A stretch of DNA of 64,000 nucleotides from Paraburkholderia dilworthii (lineage in GTDB: Bacteria > Pseudomonadota > Gammaproteobacteria > Burkholderiales > Burkholderiaceae): the NCBI RefSeq assembly GCF_000472525.1, contig NZ_AWZT01000008.1:62210-126209 (forward strand). The letters run 5' to 3'. Positions 39,104 through 49,168 of the stretch are shown here, one piece after another. The stretch's first letter is position 1. The number at the start of each line of letters is the position of its first letter. A model generated the notes under the pieces. It made no database searches, had not been told where the DNA came from, and was given only the letters and a program-made list of their open reading frames with translations. Made by a program: the position numbers and the translations under genes.

Positions 39104-39712
39104 CTACCGGGCAGACTGGCTTGCCCACGCCTTCGTAAGCGGTCGCCGTTGTTCCAGTAAGTCGGTGCGGTGATAAGCCGCTTCAACCCTGTTCGACACA
39201 GTATGCGAGAGTGCACGCTCGGCAAGGTCGCGCGCGTAGCCATTTTGGCTGGCCCAATCCCGAAAACGGGCTTCTAATTCTAAAGCCATGCGCGGTTGAC
39301 ACGCGCCCTGGCGTATCGCTTTTGGCATTCACGCGACGTAGAAATGACGTGAGCACCGTGTCACTGAGGACCTTCCCGCGCGGCGACGGAAAGACGAGCG
39401 TCTCGTGTAGCTTCTGTTCCTTTAGCGTCCTGACGAGTTGTAGCGCTGGTATCGGCAGCGCCAAGCCGTGCGTTTCCTGCGCTTGTATCCGTGCAGCGGG
39501 AATGGTCCAGGTGCCTGCTTCGAGGTCGAATTCATCCCATACCGCGCCACGCACTTCGCCGCTACACTCCGCAGTCAATATCAGGAGCAGATCTTGCGCT
39601 GCCTTCTCGAAAGTCAGTGTCGCAGCGGCGACGCTGGCGGATTCCTGTTCGCGGCCCTTCGGGGCCTGTTTTCGTTTCTGCGTGGCAAGTTCCCTGTCGT
39701 TCCGACGTTAAA
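39104..39712 (-). pseudogene. Tyrosine recombinase/integrase remnant (P4-like), frameshifted
   Basis: Two minus-strand frames together encode the C-terminal catalytic half of a P4-type integrase. The upstream frame carries LTFEKAAQDLLLILTA, CSGEVRGAVWDEFDLEAGTW, LVFPSPRGKVLSDTVL and STAHGFR (the H-x-x-R box). After a frameshift near 39280 the second frame continues RFRDWASQNGYARDLAERAL, then SHTVSNRVEAAYHRTD (with the nucleophilic Tyr). An in-frame TAA lies near 39710 and the N-terminal DNA-binding part is missing. Such integrases insert islands into tRNA genes; it probably mobilised the element next to tRNA-Ser(CGA). Confidence 0.85.
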
Positions 39713-39893
39713 CGCGACATCCAGCATTCGTAAGCGATGCTAAGTTATTGCTGCGCGCCCGGAATAACCGCGCCCCACGGCTGACTCGCAAACCGCCATC
39801 CCCGCTTTACCCGGACCCCCGCCGATCCTCTGTACAATTGGCCGTTCCGTTCGATTGAACATCGATCTACCTTCGAACCCATCGACCGAATTC

Positions 39894-40679
39894 ATGGCCA
39901 TTACCTACAAGACTCCCGACGACATCGCCAAGCTGCGTATTTCAGGCCGCCTCGCGGCCGACGTGCTGGCCATGATCGGCGAGCACGTGAAGGCCGGTGT
40001 CTCCACCGACGAGCTGGACGCACTGTGCAACGACTACATCGTCAACACACAAAAGTCGATTCCGGCCAACGTCGGCTATCTGGGTTTTCCGAAGACGGTA
40101 TGCACCTCGGTCAACCAGGTGGTGTGCCACGGCATCCCGAACCGCAGCGAAGTCCTCAAAGACGGCGACATCATCAACATCGACGTGGCGATCATTAAAG
40201 ACGGCTACTTCGGCGACACGAGCCGCATGTATTGCGTCGGCCAGCCGAGCACGGTGGCGCGCCAGCTGATCGATACAACGTATGAAGCAATGCTCTCCGG
40301 CATTCGCGAAGTCAAACCGGGCGCCACGCTTGGCGATATCGGCCATGCGATTCAGAAGGTAGCGCAGCGCGACGGCTTCTCGATCGTGCGCGACTATTGC
40401 GGTCACGGCATCGGCAAGGTGTATCACGAAGACCCGCAGGTTCTGCATTACGGCCAGCCGGGGCAGGGCGTGCGTCTGAAGCCCGGCATGGTCTTCACCA
40501 TCGAGCCGATGATCAACGCGGGCCGCGCCGGCACGACAGTCCTGCGCGACGGCTGGACGGTGGTCACGAAAGACCGCTCCCTATCGGCGCAGTGGGAACA
40601 CATGATCGCCGTCACCGACGACGGCTACGAACTCCTTACGCCCTGGCCGGACGGCACCGGCAGCTACGCAGCACCGTGA
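39894..40679 (+). CDS. map: Methionine aminopeptidase, type I
   Basis: Removes the initiator Met from nascent proteins. The 261 residues contain the metal-binding set of type I MetAPs: NIDVAIIKDGYFGDTSRM (two Asp), GHGIGKVYHEDPQV (His), MVFTIEPMINAG (Glu) and QWEHMIAVTDDGYELLT (Glu). Start is the ATG at 39894 (MAITYKTPDDIAKLR). The N-terminus lacks an SH3-binding zinc-finger extension. Many Burkholderia genomes also have a map in the rpsB-tsf region, so this may be a second copy; that cannot be checked within the window. Confidence 0.95.
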   Translation: MAITYKTPDDIAKLRISGRLAADVLAMIGEHVKAGVSTDELDALCNDYIVNTQKSIPANVGYLGFPKTVCTSVNQVVCHGIPNRSEVLKDGDIINIDVAIIKDGYFGDTSRMYCVGQPSTVARQLIDTTYEAMLSGIREVKPGATLGDIGHAIQKVAQRDGFSIVRDYCGHGIGKVYHEDPQVLHYGQPGQGVRLKPGMVFTIEPMINAGRAGTTVLRDGWTVVTKDRSLSAQWEHMIAVTDDGYELLTPWPDGTGSYAAP

Positions 40680-40857
40680 GGTGGGCGGGCTTCGCATAAC
40701 GTCGACGCGCCCCGTGCCGGGCGCGAAATGCTCCGGTTTCCATGCGCGCTTTGCGTGAACCGGCTCACGCGATAAGATCGCCCGGCAAAGAATGATTTGA
40801 CTCGCGCGCCGGTTCGGTTAAAGCTACGCCTTAAGGTTTCAAGGGGTTTTCGTCTGC

Positions 40858-41391
40858 ATGAGTCCGTCACTGACCGTTCGCCGTATCGCCGCTGATCAGG
40901 GCGCCGTTTTTCGCGAACTCCGTACCGCGTCGTTGCGCGAGGCGCCTTATGCGTTCGGCGCAACGCTAGAAGACGCATTGTCCGCGGATGCCGCCAGTTT
41001 TGACGCCGTCGCCGCGGAGCACGCCGTTTCTCTGAGCATCAGCACTTTCATCCTTTATACCGAGGGTCATCCGGCCGGACTGGTCGAGGCGCATTTCGAA
41101 GAAGCCCCGGAGCGCCGCGCGTTCGTGTGCGAATTGTGGGTGGCGCCTGCGGTGCGGCATCTGCGCGGCGGGGAATTGCTGGTCGATACGGCCAGCGGTT
41201 GGCTGGCCAACGAGGGTGCCACGGAAATCTACGCGTGGGTCGCCGACTCGAATCGCAACGCAATGCGCTTTTACGAAGCGCTTGGTTTCGGCCCGACCGG
41301 CGAACATCGGCGCGTCGCGCGTGCGCCCGAGCAGGTCGAAAGCCTGCTGGTTCGCCACGTGCCGTCCACGTCGCCCGCACTTGATCAGTGA
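40858..41391 (+). CDS. GNAT-family N-acetyltransferase
   Basis: A 177-residue single GNAT domain: [22 protein letters not shown] at the N-terminus, [20 protein letters not shown] (the acetyl-CoA loop in a weakened form, lacking the full Q/R-x-x-G-x-G/A) and [18 protein letters not shown] at the C-terminus. It transfers an acetyl group from acetyl-CoA to an unknown amine, protein or antibiotic. It is separated from map by 178 bases and from minC by 203. Confidence 0.88.
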   Translation: MSPSLTVRRIAADQGAVFRELRTASLREAPYAFGATLEDALSADAASFDAVAAEHAVSLSISTFILYTEGHPAGLVEAHFEEAPERRAFVCELWVAPAVRHLRGGELLVDTASGWLANEGATEIYAWVADSNRNAMRFYEALGFGPTGEHRRVARAPEQVESLLVRHVPSTSPALDQ

Positions 41392-41594
41392 TCTATCGAG
41401 CGGCGCAACAGTCTGCCGCCCGTTTCGCATTCCCCATCCGCATCTCAACAGCTTCCCGCCTCGCTCGTTCATGCGCGGCGCGGCCCGATCGTTTGTGCGC
41501 TGCAGCGTGTGGATATCAGCGGCTCGTCATCGGGCAAAAAATCTCGCCGCGCGCGCGGACGCCTGTAAAATACGCAAAATTTTTGCCCAACGTT

Positions 41595-42407
41595 ATGTCG
41601 CCCAAGAAATCGCCCTTTTTCGAACTCCGCAGCGGTTCCGTCGACACGCTCCTGTTTGTGGTCAAGACAACCGACCTCGATGCCATGCGCGCCGAGCTGA
41701 CCCGGCGCTTCGAGGCGACCCCCGAATTTTTCGCTAACGACGTCGTCGCGATCGACGTGCGCCGGCTCGCTGGCAACGAACGCGTGCCGCTCGCCGAGAT
41801 CGCGCAGTTGCTCGAGAGCGTGCGCATGCGTCCGCTAGGCGTCGTCGCCGATGCGCAGCAGTCGTGGGCCGCGGAGTCGGCGTTGCCGCTTCTCGAAGCG
41901 CGCGACCGTCGCGGCGCGTCGGCGAAATCGGCTGACGAAGATGCCGCGAATGCGCCGGTAGCGCAAACCGCCGAAGCCGCAAACTCCGGCGCAAACACAG
42001 CGACGGGCAATCCCGCTGCCGTATCGGCGGAGCCTGCGCTTGCTGCCGAACCGGTGCGCCTCGCCACCTCTTCGCAAACGATGGTGGTCGAAAAGCCGCT
42101 GCGCTCGGGCCAGCGCATCTACGCAAAGGGCGATCTTGTCGTGCTCGGGCTCGTGAGCTACGGCGCGGAGGTCATCGCGGAAGGCAATATCCATATTTAT
42201 GCGCCGTTGCGCGGCCGGGCGCTGGCCGGCGTGCAAGGCAATCACGACGCGCGCATTTTCTGCACATGTCTCGAACCGGAACTGATCTCGATCGCAGGCA
42301 TCTATCGGACGACCGAGAACCCGCTGCCTGCCGACGTCTCAGGCAAGCCGGTGCAGATCTGGCTCGAAGACGAAAAATTGATGATCGAACCGTTGCGGCT
42401 CACATAA
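41595..42407 (+). CDS. minC: Septum site-determining protein MinC
   Basis: Inhibits FtsZ assembly away from midcell. The 270 residues comprise an N-terminal FtsZ-inhibiting domain ([21 protein letters not shown]), an Ala/Glu/Asn-rich linker (residues ~110-165) and the C-terminal beta-helix that binds MinD ([45 protein letters not shown]). The linker is long compared with E. coli MinC (231 residues). The ATG at 41595 is selected by homology. First gene of minCDE. Confidence 0.96.
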   Translation: MSPKKSPFFELRSGSVDTLLFVVKTTDLDAMRAELTRRFEATPEFFANDVVAIDVRRLAGNERVPLAEIAQLLESVRMRPLGVVADAQQSWAAESALPLLEARDRRGASAKSADEDAANAPVAQTAEAANSGANTATGNPAAVSAEPALAAEPVRLATSSQTMVVEKPLRSGQRIYAKGDLVVLGLVSYGAEVIAEGNIHIYAPLRGRALAGVQGNHDARIFCTCLEPELISIAGIYRTTENPLPADVSGKPVQIWLEDEKLMIEPLRLT

Positions 42408-42509
42408 GCGCTGTGAAACCCGCTGTGCCGAACCTTTGCGGCACGCGGCGTTTCAGGCGAAATATGGCCGCACATAATTGACGAATTTGACGAACACAAG
42501 GTAAGGGTA

Positions 42510-43325
42510 ATGGCAAAAATCATTGTGGTGACATCGGGAAAGGGTGGCGTGGGCAAGACGACCACGAGCGCGAGTTTTGCATCGGCCCTCGCATTGCGCG
42601 GCAGCAAGACCGCCGTGATCGACTTCGACGTCGGCCTGCGCAACCTCGATCTCATCATGGGCTGCGAGCGCCGCGTGGTGTACGACCTGATCAACGTGAT
42701 CCAGGGCGAAGCGAATCTGAACCAGGCGCTGATCAAGGACAAGAAGTGCGAGAACCTGTTCATCCTGCCGGCCTCGCAGACGCGTGACAAAGACGCGCTC
42801 ACTATGGAAGGCGTCGAAAAGGTCATCAACGATCTGATCGCGATGGACTTCGAATATATCGTGTGCGACTCGCCGGCGGGCATCGAATCGGGCGCGCTGC
42901 TCGCCATGCACTTCGCGGACGAAGCGTTGATCGTGACGAACCCGGAAGTGTCGTCGGTGCGCGACTCGGACCGCATTCTCGGCATTCTGTCGTCGAAGAC
43001 CAAGCGCGCTATCGAAAGTAAAGAGCCGATCAAGGAACACCTGCTGATCACGCGCTACAACCCGAAGCGCGTGAGCGAAGGCGAGATGCTGTCGCTAACC
43101 GACATCCAAGAGATTTTGCGCATCGACCTGATCGGCGTGATTCCGGAATCGGAAGCGGTGCTGCACGCGTCCAACCAGGGTCTGCCGGCCGTGCATCTGG
43201 ACGGCACCGATGTGGCCGAAGCCTATAAAGACGTCGTATCGCGTTTTCTCGGCGAGCAGAAATCGCTTCGCTTTACCGATTACCAGAAGCCCGGGCTGCT
43301 GCAGCGCCTCTTCGGCACCAAGTAA
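42510..43325 (+). CDS. minD: Septum site-determining ATPase MinD
   Basis: A 271-residue ParA/MinD-type membrane ATPase that recruits MinC and oscillates with MinE. Deviant Walker [11 protein letters not shown] (residues ~10-19), [51 protein letters not shown], and a C-terminal amphipathic membrane-targeting helix ([12 protein letters not shown]). AAGGTAAGGG precedes the ATG. Spacing to minE is 14 bases. Confidence 0.98.
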   Translation: MAKIIVVTSGKGGVGKTTTSASFASALALRGSKTAVIDFDVGLRNLDLIMGCERRVVYDLINVIQGEANLNQALIKDKKCENLFILPASQTRDKDALTMEGVEKVINDLIAMDFEYIVCDSPAGIESGALLAMHFADEALIVTNPEVSSVRDSDRILGILSSKTKRAIESKEPIKEHLLITRYNPKRVSEGEMLSLTDIQEILRIDLIGVIPESEAVLHASNQGLPAVHLDGTDVAEAYKDVVSRFLGEQKSLRFTDYQKPGLLQRLFGTK

Positions 43326-43339
43326 GGGGAGCGCACGTT

Positions 43340-43594
43340 ATGTCGATTCTTTCGTTTTTGCTGGGCGAGAAGAAGAAATCCGCGTCGGTAGCGAAGGAAC
43401 GCCTGCAGTTGATCATCGCGCACGAGCGCGCCGGCGGTCATGCTCCCGCCGATTATCTGCCTGCGTTGCAACGCGAACTGGTGGCCGTGATTTCGAAATA
43501 TGTGCGGATCTCGGATGACGATATCCGCGTGAGTCTCGAGCGTCAGGACGACCTCGAAGTGCTCGAGGTCAAGATCGAGATTCCGCAGACCTGA
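43340..43594 (+). CDS. minE: Cell division topological specificity factor MinE
   Basis: An 84-residue protein that stimulates MinD ATPase and sets the pole-to-pole oscillation. N-terminal membrane/MinD-binding helix ([30 protein letters not shown]) and C-terminal dimerising alpha/beta domain ([19 protein letters not shown]). Third gene of the min operon; GGGGAG precedes the ATG. Confidence 0.98.
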   Translation: MSILSFLLGEKKKSASVAKERLQLIIAHERAGGHAPADYLPALQRELVAVISKYVRISDDDIRVSLERQDDLEVLEVKIEIPQT

Positions 43595-43666
43595 CGAATC
43601 CGCGGCTGTTGCCGGCGCGGTGCATGTCGATGCGCGCGCCGCGAGCGAACATCAGGTGAGCGGGGC

Positions 43667-45184
43667 TTACGGGCGAGATACGGGCGTGTCGCCTTGGGCT
43701 GACGTGCCAGCTGGCGTATCAGTTGGCGTATCGGCAGAAGTGCGAGCGGACGTATCAGCAGAACTGTCAGCAGACGGCTCGTTGAAACCGTCGGCGGCGG
43801 TCACTTCCGCCACCTGCTCTGGCGCGTCGACTTCGGGCGCATCCACCTCGGGCACTTCCGGCACCGGAGCGGGCGCCGGATGGGGCAACGGCGCTATGTA
43901 GCGCTCAGAGAGCGCCTCGTAAAGCGGCGGGGCAAAAAAGCGCGACACACGGCTCGCAATGAGCGCGGTGGCCATCAGCGAAATCACGAGCGCGTGACCG
44001 TTGATCATCTCCATCACGATCACAAACGACGTGATCGGCGATTGCGTGACGGCCGCCAGATAGCCCACCATCGCGAGCGCGATCAGCATCGGCAGTTGCA
44101 TGGAGCCGAATACCATGTGCAGCAGATTGCCGAAGCCCGCGCCGATCGACAGCGACGGCGCGAAAATGCCGCCCGGAATGCCGGGCAGGTATGAGCCGAC
44201 CATCGAAATCATTTTGAGGAACGGATAGAACACCGACAGCTGTTCGTGTCCGTCGAGCAAGCCGCGCGCTTCCGCGTAGCCGCTGCCGAACGTCGTGCCG
44301 CCGGAAACGAAGCCCACGACGGCGATCACGAAGCCGCACAGCGCCGCGAACGCAACAGGCCGCTCGCCGTGCAACTGACGCAGCGGCGCGGGGATCCAGC
44401 GCGCGGTGTTCAACAGCAGCCAGCCGAACACGCCGCCCGCAATGCCCGTGATGATGGCCGTAAGCAGTACCGCCAGCGCAAGCAGATTGGGAAAGTGCGC
44501 GCCGATCTGAATGGTGCCGAAGTACGTGTAGTTGCCGTTCAACCCGAGCGCGATCACACCCGCAATGATGATGGCGGTAATCAGCACGCCGCTCGCACGT
44601 GCCTCGAAACTGCGCGTCAATTCCTCGATGGCGAACACGATACCGGCGAGCGGCGTGTTGAATGCCGCCGACAACCCCGCCGCCGCACCGGCGAGCACGA
44701 GTTGCCGCTCGATCAACGCATTCGATCGCGGATAAAGCCTGCGCAGATTGAACATCAGCGCCGCGCCCACTTGCACGGTCGGTCCTTCACGGCCAATCGT
44801 GAAGCCGCCGAGAATCGCCAGAAAAGACACAGCGATCTTGCCAAGCAGAATACGGAACGACAGCAGCCGCGCGCCATATTCGCCGGGTTTCGAGTGAAGC
44901 GTGGCAATCACCTGTGGGATGCCGCTGCCCTCGGCGCCGCGAAAGAACCTACGCGTAAGCCACACGGCGAGCGCGGCCACCGCGGGCGTGATGATGAGCG
45001 GCGCCCACACGTGCTCGCGCTGCACCGCGCGGAATTCGTCGTAGCCCCAATCGATTAGCCGCGCATAGAGCACCGCGATGAGCCCGACCGCGATCGCGCC
45101 GAGCCAGAAAATGCCGTATTGGCGCCAGAGGCGTCTCGCGCGACGGACGATTGCGGAAGAAAGAAGAGGTTGCGCTCGCGACAT
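43667..45184 (-). CDS. ClC-family chloride channel/antiporter
   Basis: A 505-residue inner-membrane protein with the three ClC pore signatures: GSGIPQV, GREGPTVQVGAA (with the gating Glu) and GIPGGIFAPSLSIGA. Proteobacterial ClCs are mostly 2Cl-/H+ exchangers linked to acid resistance. The C-terminal ~65 residues are a low-complexity cytoplasmic tail: PEVPEVDAPEVDAPEQ, then Ser/Ala/Asp/Thr repeats (SADTSARTSADTPTDTPAGT). No CBS domains. The ATG at 45182-45184 is chosen; the frame is open further upstream without homology. Converges on minE. Confidence 0.94.
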   Translation of the reverse strand: MSRAQPLLSSAIVRRARRLWRQYGIFWLGAIAVGLIAVLYARLIDWGYDEFRAVQREHVWAPLIITPAVAALAVWLTRRFFRGAEGSGIPQVIATLHSKPGEYGARLLSFRILLGKIAVSFLAILGGFTIGREGPTVQVGAALMFNLRRLYPRSNALIERQLVLAGAAAGLSAAFNTPLAGIVFAIEELTRSFEARASGVLITAIIIAGVIALGLNGNYTYFGTIQIGAHFPNLLALAVLLTAIITGIAGGVFGWLLLNTARWIPAPLRQLHGERPVAFAALCGFVIAVVGFVSGGTTFGSGYAEARGLLDGHEQLSVFYPFLKMISMVGSYLPGIPGGIFAPSLSIGAGFGNLLHMVFGSMQLPMLIALAMVGYLAAVTQSPITSFVIVMEMINGHALVISLMATALIASRVSRFFAPPLYEALSERYIAPLPHPAPAPVPEVPEVDAPEVDAPEQVAEVTAADGFNEPSADSSADTSARTSADTPTDTPAGTSAQGDTPVSRP

Positions 45185-45393
45185 GAGTATCTGATGAGCA
45201 AAGCCTGAAGTATAAAGCGCGCGGATAGCGTAAAACCGTATGAAAGCGTTCTGAAATAGCGTAAAAAGGCAAACTGTAAGGCGCGCGATGTAAGACGCCG
45301 TATTGTTTGCGGGCCGCTGCAATGCCCGGTTCAGCAAAGACTATTCCTTTCGTCGGCTAAAATATTCTGACGTTGAACAACCAAAGGCCCTCA

Positions 45394-46398
45394 ATGAAGC
45401 GAGTCCTTGTCGTCAAGGTCACCTCACTCGGCGATATCGTGCAAGCGCTGCCCGTCGTGGCCGACATCAAACGCGCGTTTCCAGGCGTTCAGGTGGATTG
45501 GGCCGCAGACGAAGCATTCGCCGAAGTGGCGCAGTGGTGCAAAGGCATCGACCGCGTGTTGTTCGCGCCGCTGCGGCGTTTCAAGAAAGCGCGCCGGTGG
45601 GCCGACCTGAAGGCGATCGCGGCGTCCATCTCCGAGTTGCGCGCGTACCGCTACGATTACATCATCGATATTCACGGCGTGTACAAAAGCGCGATCATCG
45701 CGTTTCTCGCCCGCTCGTCGCGGCGTATCGGCTATCAGTCACAGGATCTCGGCGAGCGCGGTGCTGCCTTTGCGTACACGGGGCGCTTCGGTCCGCGTCC
45801 GCAATGCAATGCGTGGCACGGCATGCGTATCAGCGCAGGCGAGGCCCTGGGCTACGAGGTGCAAGGCCCGGCCGTCTACGACCTGCAATTGCCCAAGCCG
45901 GCAAGACCGCCGTTCGAAGGCGAGCGCGTGCCTGTCGCCGCGCTCTTTCACGCGACATCGAAAGACGACAAGAAATGGCCGCTCTCGCATTGGGCGGTGG
46001 TCGGCCGCGAAGTCGCGCAACGCGGCTTTCGCGTGGTCTTGCCTTGGGGTTCGGAAGGCGAGCGCGCCGAAGCCGAGCAGATCGCCGCGCAGGTGCCAGG
46101 CTCAAAGATCCTGCCGAAGATGAGCGTGACGGAGATCGCCCAAATGATCGACGCGTGCGCGTTGGTGGTCGGCACGGACACCGGTTTTGTCCACCTCGCG
46201 CATGCACTGCAAAAGCGCACGGTGATGGTTTTCGTGGCGACTTCGCCCTCGCATTGCGGCGTGGAAGCACCGTTCCGCTCGATCTCGGTCGGCGACGGCC
46301 TTTCGGTGCCGCCCATCAGCGCCGTGCTCGACGCCATCGACTACGTGCACAGGAATCCGCAGGCCGCCGCTGCGCAGCAAGGTTCCGCTGCTGCCTGA
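45394..46398 (+). CDS. waaC: Lipopolysaccharide heptosyltransferase I
   Basis: Adds the first L-glycero-D-manno-heptose to Kdo of the LPS inner core, at the cytoplasmic face of the inner membrane. The 334-residue GT9 protein shows VLVVKVTSLGDIVQALPVVADIKRAFP at the N-terminus, DIHGVYKSAIIAFLARSSRRIGYQ, FHATSKDDKKWPLSHWAVVGREV and the ADP-heptose site VVGTDTGFVHLAHAL. The ATG at 45394 begins the family N-terminus; a TTG seven codons upstream is less likely. It is alone here, not in a waa cluster. Confidence 0.95.
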   Translation: MKRVLVVKVTSLGDIVQALPVVADIKRAFPGVQVDWAADEAFAEVAQWCKGIDRVLFAPLRRFKKARRWADLKAIAASISELRAYRYDYIIDIHGVYKSAIIAFLARSSRRIGYQSQDLGERGAAFAYTGRFGPRPQCNAWHGMRISAGEALGYEVQGPAVYDLQLPKPARPPFEGERVPVAALFHATSKDDKKWPLSHWAVVGREVAQRGFRVVLPWGSEGERAEAEQIAAQVPGSKILPKMSVTEIAQMIDACALVVGTDTGFVHLAHALQKRTVMVFVATSPSHCGVEAPFRSISVGDGLSVPPISAVLDAIDYVHRNPQAAAAQQGSAAA

Positions 46399-46952
46399 GC
46401 GCGGCGCGTTTCGCAATCGTTTGCTCGAAAGAAAAGGGCGTGACGCGCAGCGTGCCCTTGCAACCGGCCCTATCGCGTGACGCCCTGAGAAACGCCCGCG
46501 TCGGGGAACGTCGGGCGAAAACGGTGTGAATTCCTGCGCAAATCTGCGGACCGCGGCGCACGAAGCGCCCATTACACGGTTGTTAAATCTGTCGCTTTTC
46601 GTTGGTGGCCAGACCGCTCATGGCCGCCGCCCGCGCCTGGTTGTGCCGCAAATGCGGGTGTCTATGCCGCGCGCAAACTGCGTCGTTCCGGTGCGGCGTT
46701 CCTCTTTGCGAAGCCGTAACGCAAGACCGGCAAGGCCCGTCACCAGCGGATGTGTTCAAGCCAGTATAGGCGGTGTTTCCGTCGGATGTGAGTCTGTATC
46801 GCCGTGGGTCTGACAGGGACACGCAAGATCAGGCGAACGTGTAACACGCGCGTGAAGTTCCCTTACAACTCGCAACGTTCTGGCGAGCGCGCGTCGTGTT
46901 CAATCTAGTCATTCGGGATTTCTCGAACGAACCAGATTCCACGGAGAACAAT
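46399..46952. other. Intergenic region waaC to small lipoprotein gene
   Basis: About 550 bases in which I can support no gene. Small open frames on both strands lack ribosome sites and have Arg/Ser/Cys-heavy compositions typical of out-of-frame high-GC DNA. The right end holds CGGAG, the ribosome site of the next gene. Confidence 0.5.
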
Positions 46953-47090
46953 ATGAAACGCTTGGTCCTGACACTGATCGCCGGCACCGTGCTCGCCACC
47001 ATGCTGGGCGGCTGTATCGTCGCGCCGGCGCCTGGCTATTACTACGGCGGTGGCGGCTACTATCACCATCACGGCTATTACTACCGTTGA
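46953..47090 (+). CDS. Small lipoprotein with Tyr/Gly/His-rich tail
   Basis: A 45-residue precursor: signal peptide with lipobox (MKRLVLTLIAGTVLATMLGG, then C), then a tail dominated by Tyr, Gly and His (VAPAPGYYYGGGGYYHHHGYYYR). The ribosome site CGGAGAAC lies close to the ATG. It should be an outer- or inner-membrane lipoprotein; the His cluster could bind metal, which is speculation. Short Tyr/Gly-rich lipoproteins of this kind are common in Burkholderiaceae. Confidence 0.75.
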   Translation: MKRLVLTLIAGTVLATMLGGCIVAPAPGYYYGGGGYYHHHGYYYR

Positions 47091-47135
47091 GATGGCGGCC
47101 TGTCGCAACGCCGGTCTGCGAGGACTGTCTGAGCG

Positions 47136-47315
47136 TCAGGCGACCAGCATTTCGAACGCGACGACCGCAGTGATGGCCGCCGCGTTCGCCGCCAGCGCCT
47201 CGACGACGATGCCCTTCCAGCTGGCGGGACGGAAGCGCAGCGCCAGCAGCAGCGAACACAGAAGCGCGAGCGCGATGATCATGACGACATCGGCATTGTG
47301 AAGATGGATATTCAT
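47136..47315 (-). CDS. Small membrane protein, unknown function
   Basis: A 59-residue protein (MNIHLHNADVVMIIALALLC, then two membrane helices ending AVVAFEMLVA). The ATG at 47313-47315 has a clear GGGAGG ribosome site; the in-frame codons upstream add only seven residues. It converges with the small lipoprotein gene. Function not recognised. Confidence 0.6.
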   Translation of the reverse strand: MNIHLHNADVVMIIALALLCSLLLALRFRPASWKGIVVEALAANAAAITAVVAFEMLVA

Positions 47316-47468
47316 CCAGACCTCCCTGCTTGCCACGTGGTTATTTCACTTCGAGTATAGGCAAGTCAAAAAGGCGCGCAAGGCAGAGGATTCACTCAGC
47401 GAAATCTCCGCCACGCAGGGACGCCCGCGATAATCCGCCGATGCTCCGCGCCATGCCGACGCAGTTCG

Positions 47469-48776
47469 TCACATCATGCGTGAGTCGCGCGTCTCGCGCA
47501 TGCACAGCACGCCGATCATGCTGACGGCTGCCGCAATCGACACATATGCGCCAACCCACGGCAACCCGCCGCGCGCGGCCAGCATTTGCGCAATGTACGG
47601 CGCGACCGATGCGCCGAGAATCCCGCCCAGGTTGTACGACACGCCCGCGCCGGTGTAACGCACATTGGTCGGAAAGAGCTCGGGCAGCAGCGCGCCCATC
47701 GGCGCGAAAGTGACGCCCATCAGGAACAGTTCGATGACGAGGAACAGCAGCACGAGCGGCGTTTGCCCGCTGCCGAGGAGCGGTGCCATCGTGAAGCCGG
47801 ACAGCACAGCCGCCACGATGCCGACGATCAGCACCGGCTTGCGCCCATAGCGGTCGCTTGCCCATGCGGACAGCGGCGTGGCGAGCGCCATGAACACCAC
47901 GGCAACGCACAGCAGCCCGAGGAAGGTCTGCCGCGGAATGTGCAGCACCGACACGCCATACGAAAGCGAAAAAGTAGTCGCGTTATAGAACAGCGTGTAG
48001 CAGACCACCATCGCCAGTGCGCCCAGCAACGTGGGCAGCCCATGCTGCGACAGCAGCGTCGCGATCGGCACCTTCACGCGCTCCTGCCGCTCGATAGCAG
48101 CCTGGAAGGCGGGCGTCTCGGCAATCTTCAGGCGCACGTAAAGGCCAAGCGCGACCAGCACCGCGCTCACGAGGAACGGCACGCGCCAGCCCCAACTGCG
48201 GAACTGCTCGTCGCTCAACGACATCGCAAGCACGAAGAACAGGCCGTTGGACGCAAGAAAGCCTATCGACGGCCCCAGTTGCGGGAACATGCCGAACCAG
48301 CCGCGCTTGCCGGCAGGCGCGTTTTCGGTGGCGAGCAGCGCCGCGCCGCCCCATTCACCGCCGAGTCCAATGCCCTGGCCGAAACGCAAGATGCACAGGA
48401 GGATCGGCGCAAGACTGCCGATCGAGTCGTAGCCCGGCACGAAGCCGATCAGCGTGGTGGACACGCCCATCACGAGCAAAGAAGCGACGAGCGTCGATTT
48501 ACGGCCGATGCGGTCGCCAAAGTGGCCGAACAGGAACGAGCCGATCGGCCGCGCGACGAATGCAATGCCGAACGTGACGAACGCCGACAGGGCCTGAGCC
48601 GTTGCCGAGCCATGCGGGAAAAACACAGGGCCTATGACGAGCGCCGCAGCGGTCGCATAGACATAGAAATCGTAGAACTCGATCGCGGTGCCGATGAAGC
48701 TCGCGAAGATGATCTGCGCGCTGTTGGTCTGCCCGGCCGAGTTGGGCCCGGCCGCGGAAATCGGCGATGTGGACAT
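47469..48776 (-). CDS. MFS transporter, metabolite:H+ symporter (MHS) family
   Basis: A 435-residue, 12-helix transporter of the ProP/KgtP/ShiA group: IGTAIEFYDFYVYATAAALVIGPVFFP in helix 1, FGHFGDRIGRKSTLVASLLVMG in the first MFS loop motif, and the subfamily motif GLGGEWGGAALLATENAP. It imports an organic acid, osmolyte or similar compound with protons; the substrate is not deducible. The start is the ATG at 48774-48776; the 155 in-frame codons before it are Arg/Pro-rich noise. No long C-terminal coiled coil as in ProP. Confidence 0.93.
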   Translation of the reverse strand: MSTSPISAAGPNSAGQTNSAQIIFASFIGTAIEFYDFYVYATAAALVIGPVFFPHGSATAQALSAFVTFGIAFVARPIGSFLFGHFGDRIGRKSTLVASLLVMGVSTTLIGFVPGYDSIGSLAPILLCILRFGQGIGLGGEWGGAALLATENAPAGKRGWFGMFPQLGPSIGFLASNGLFFVLAMSLSDEQFRSWGWRVPFLVSAVLVALGLYVRLKIAETPAFQAAIERQERVKVPIATLLSQHGLPTLLGALAMVVCYTLFYNATTFSLSYGVSVLHIPRQTFLGLLCVAVVFMALATPLSAWASDRYGRKPVLIVGIVAAVLSGFTMAPLLGSGQTPLVLLFLVIELFLMGVTFAPMGALLPELFPTNVRYTGAGVSYNLGGILGASVAPYIAQMLAARGGLPWVGAYVSIAAAVSMIGVLCMRETRDSRMM

Positions 48777-49168
48777 GCAGGGTCTCCATGTATCGTGATG
48801 CAGCGTTGCGTCGCCTGGTAGCGGCGCGATCAATCGGCATCTCTGTTGAGGTTCGTGCGCACTTGAATCGAACTTGCGTCGGCGATGAAGCTGACGGGCG
48901 ACGAACCCGCAGCATACAACGTCGGCCGTGGGGCTCGCGCGCGAATGCGGCCTTCTCTCGCGTGCATGGCGATGACGCCGCAACGCAGCAAAAGGCGGTT
49001 GCGTGACGCGCGCGGATGGCGCGGCGCCGCGACGGTTGGCTGCAAGGCACGCCTGCGGATGAGCGGGCGCCCTGTGCCATGCCGGGAGGCCCCAGCGAGG
49101 GAATCGGAAAATTATAGCGAGCGCGGCGCTCGCGCAGCAAGGCGGCTGGCCGATCGGCCAAGCTGCGC
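48777..49168. other. Intergenic region TonB-like gene to MHS transporter
   Basis: About 390 bases holding the promoter of the transporter gene on the minus strand. I see no gene, hairpin or repeat worth naming. Confidence 0.45.

Noticed and set aside
39104..39850. attR copy of the tRNA-Ser 3' end
   Set aside because: I looked for a repeat of the T-arm/acceptor sequence near the integrase remnant and map and saw none, so no attachment-site pair is claimed.
46583..46822. 79-codon frame in the waaC-lipoprotein gap
   Set aside because: No ribosome site and Arg/His/Ser-heavy composition; no conserved motif.
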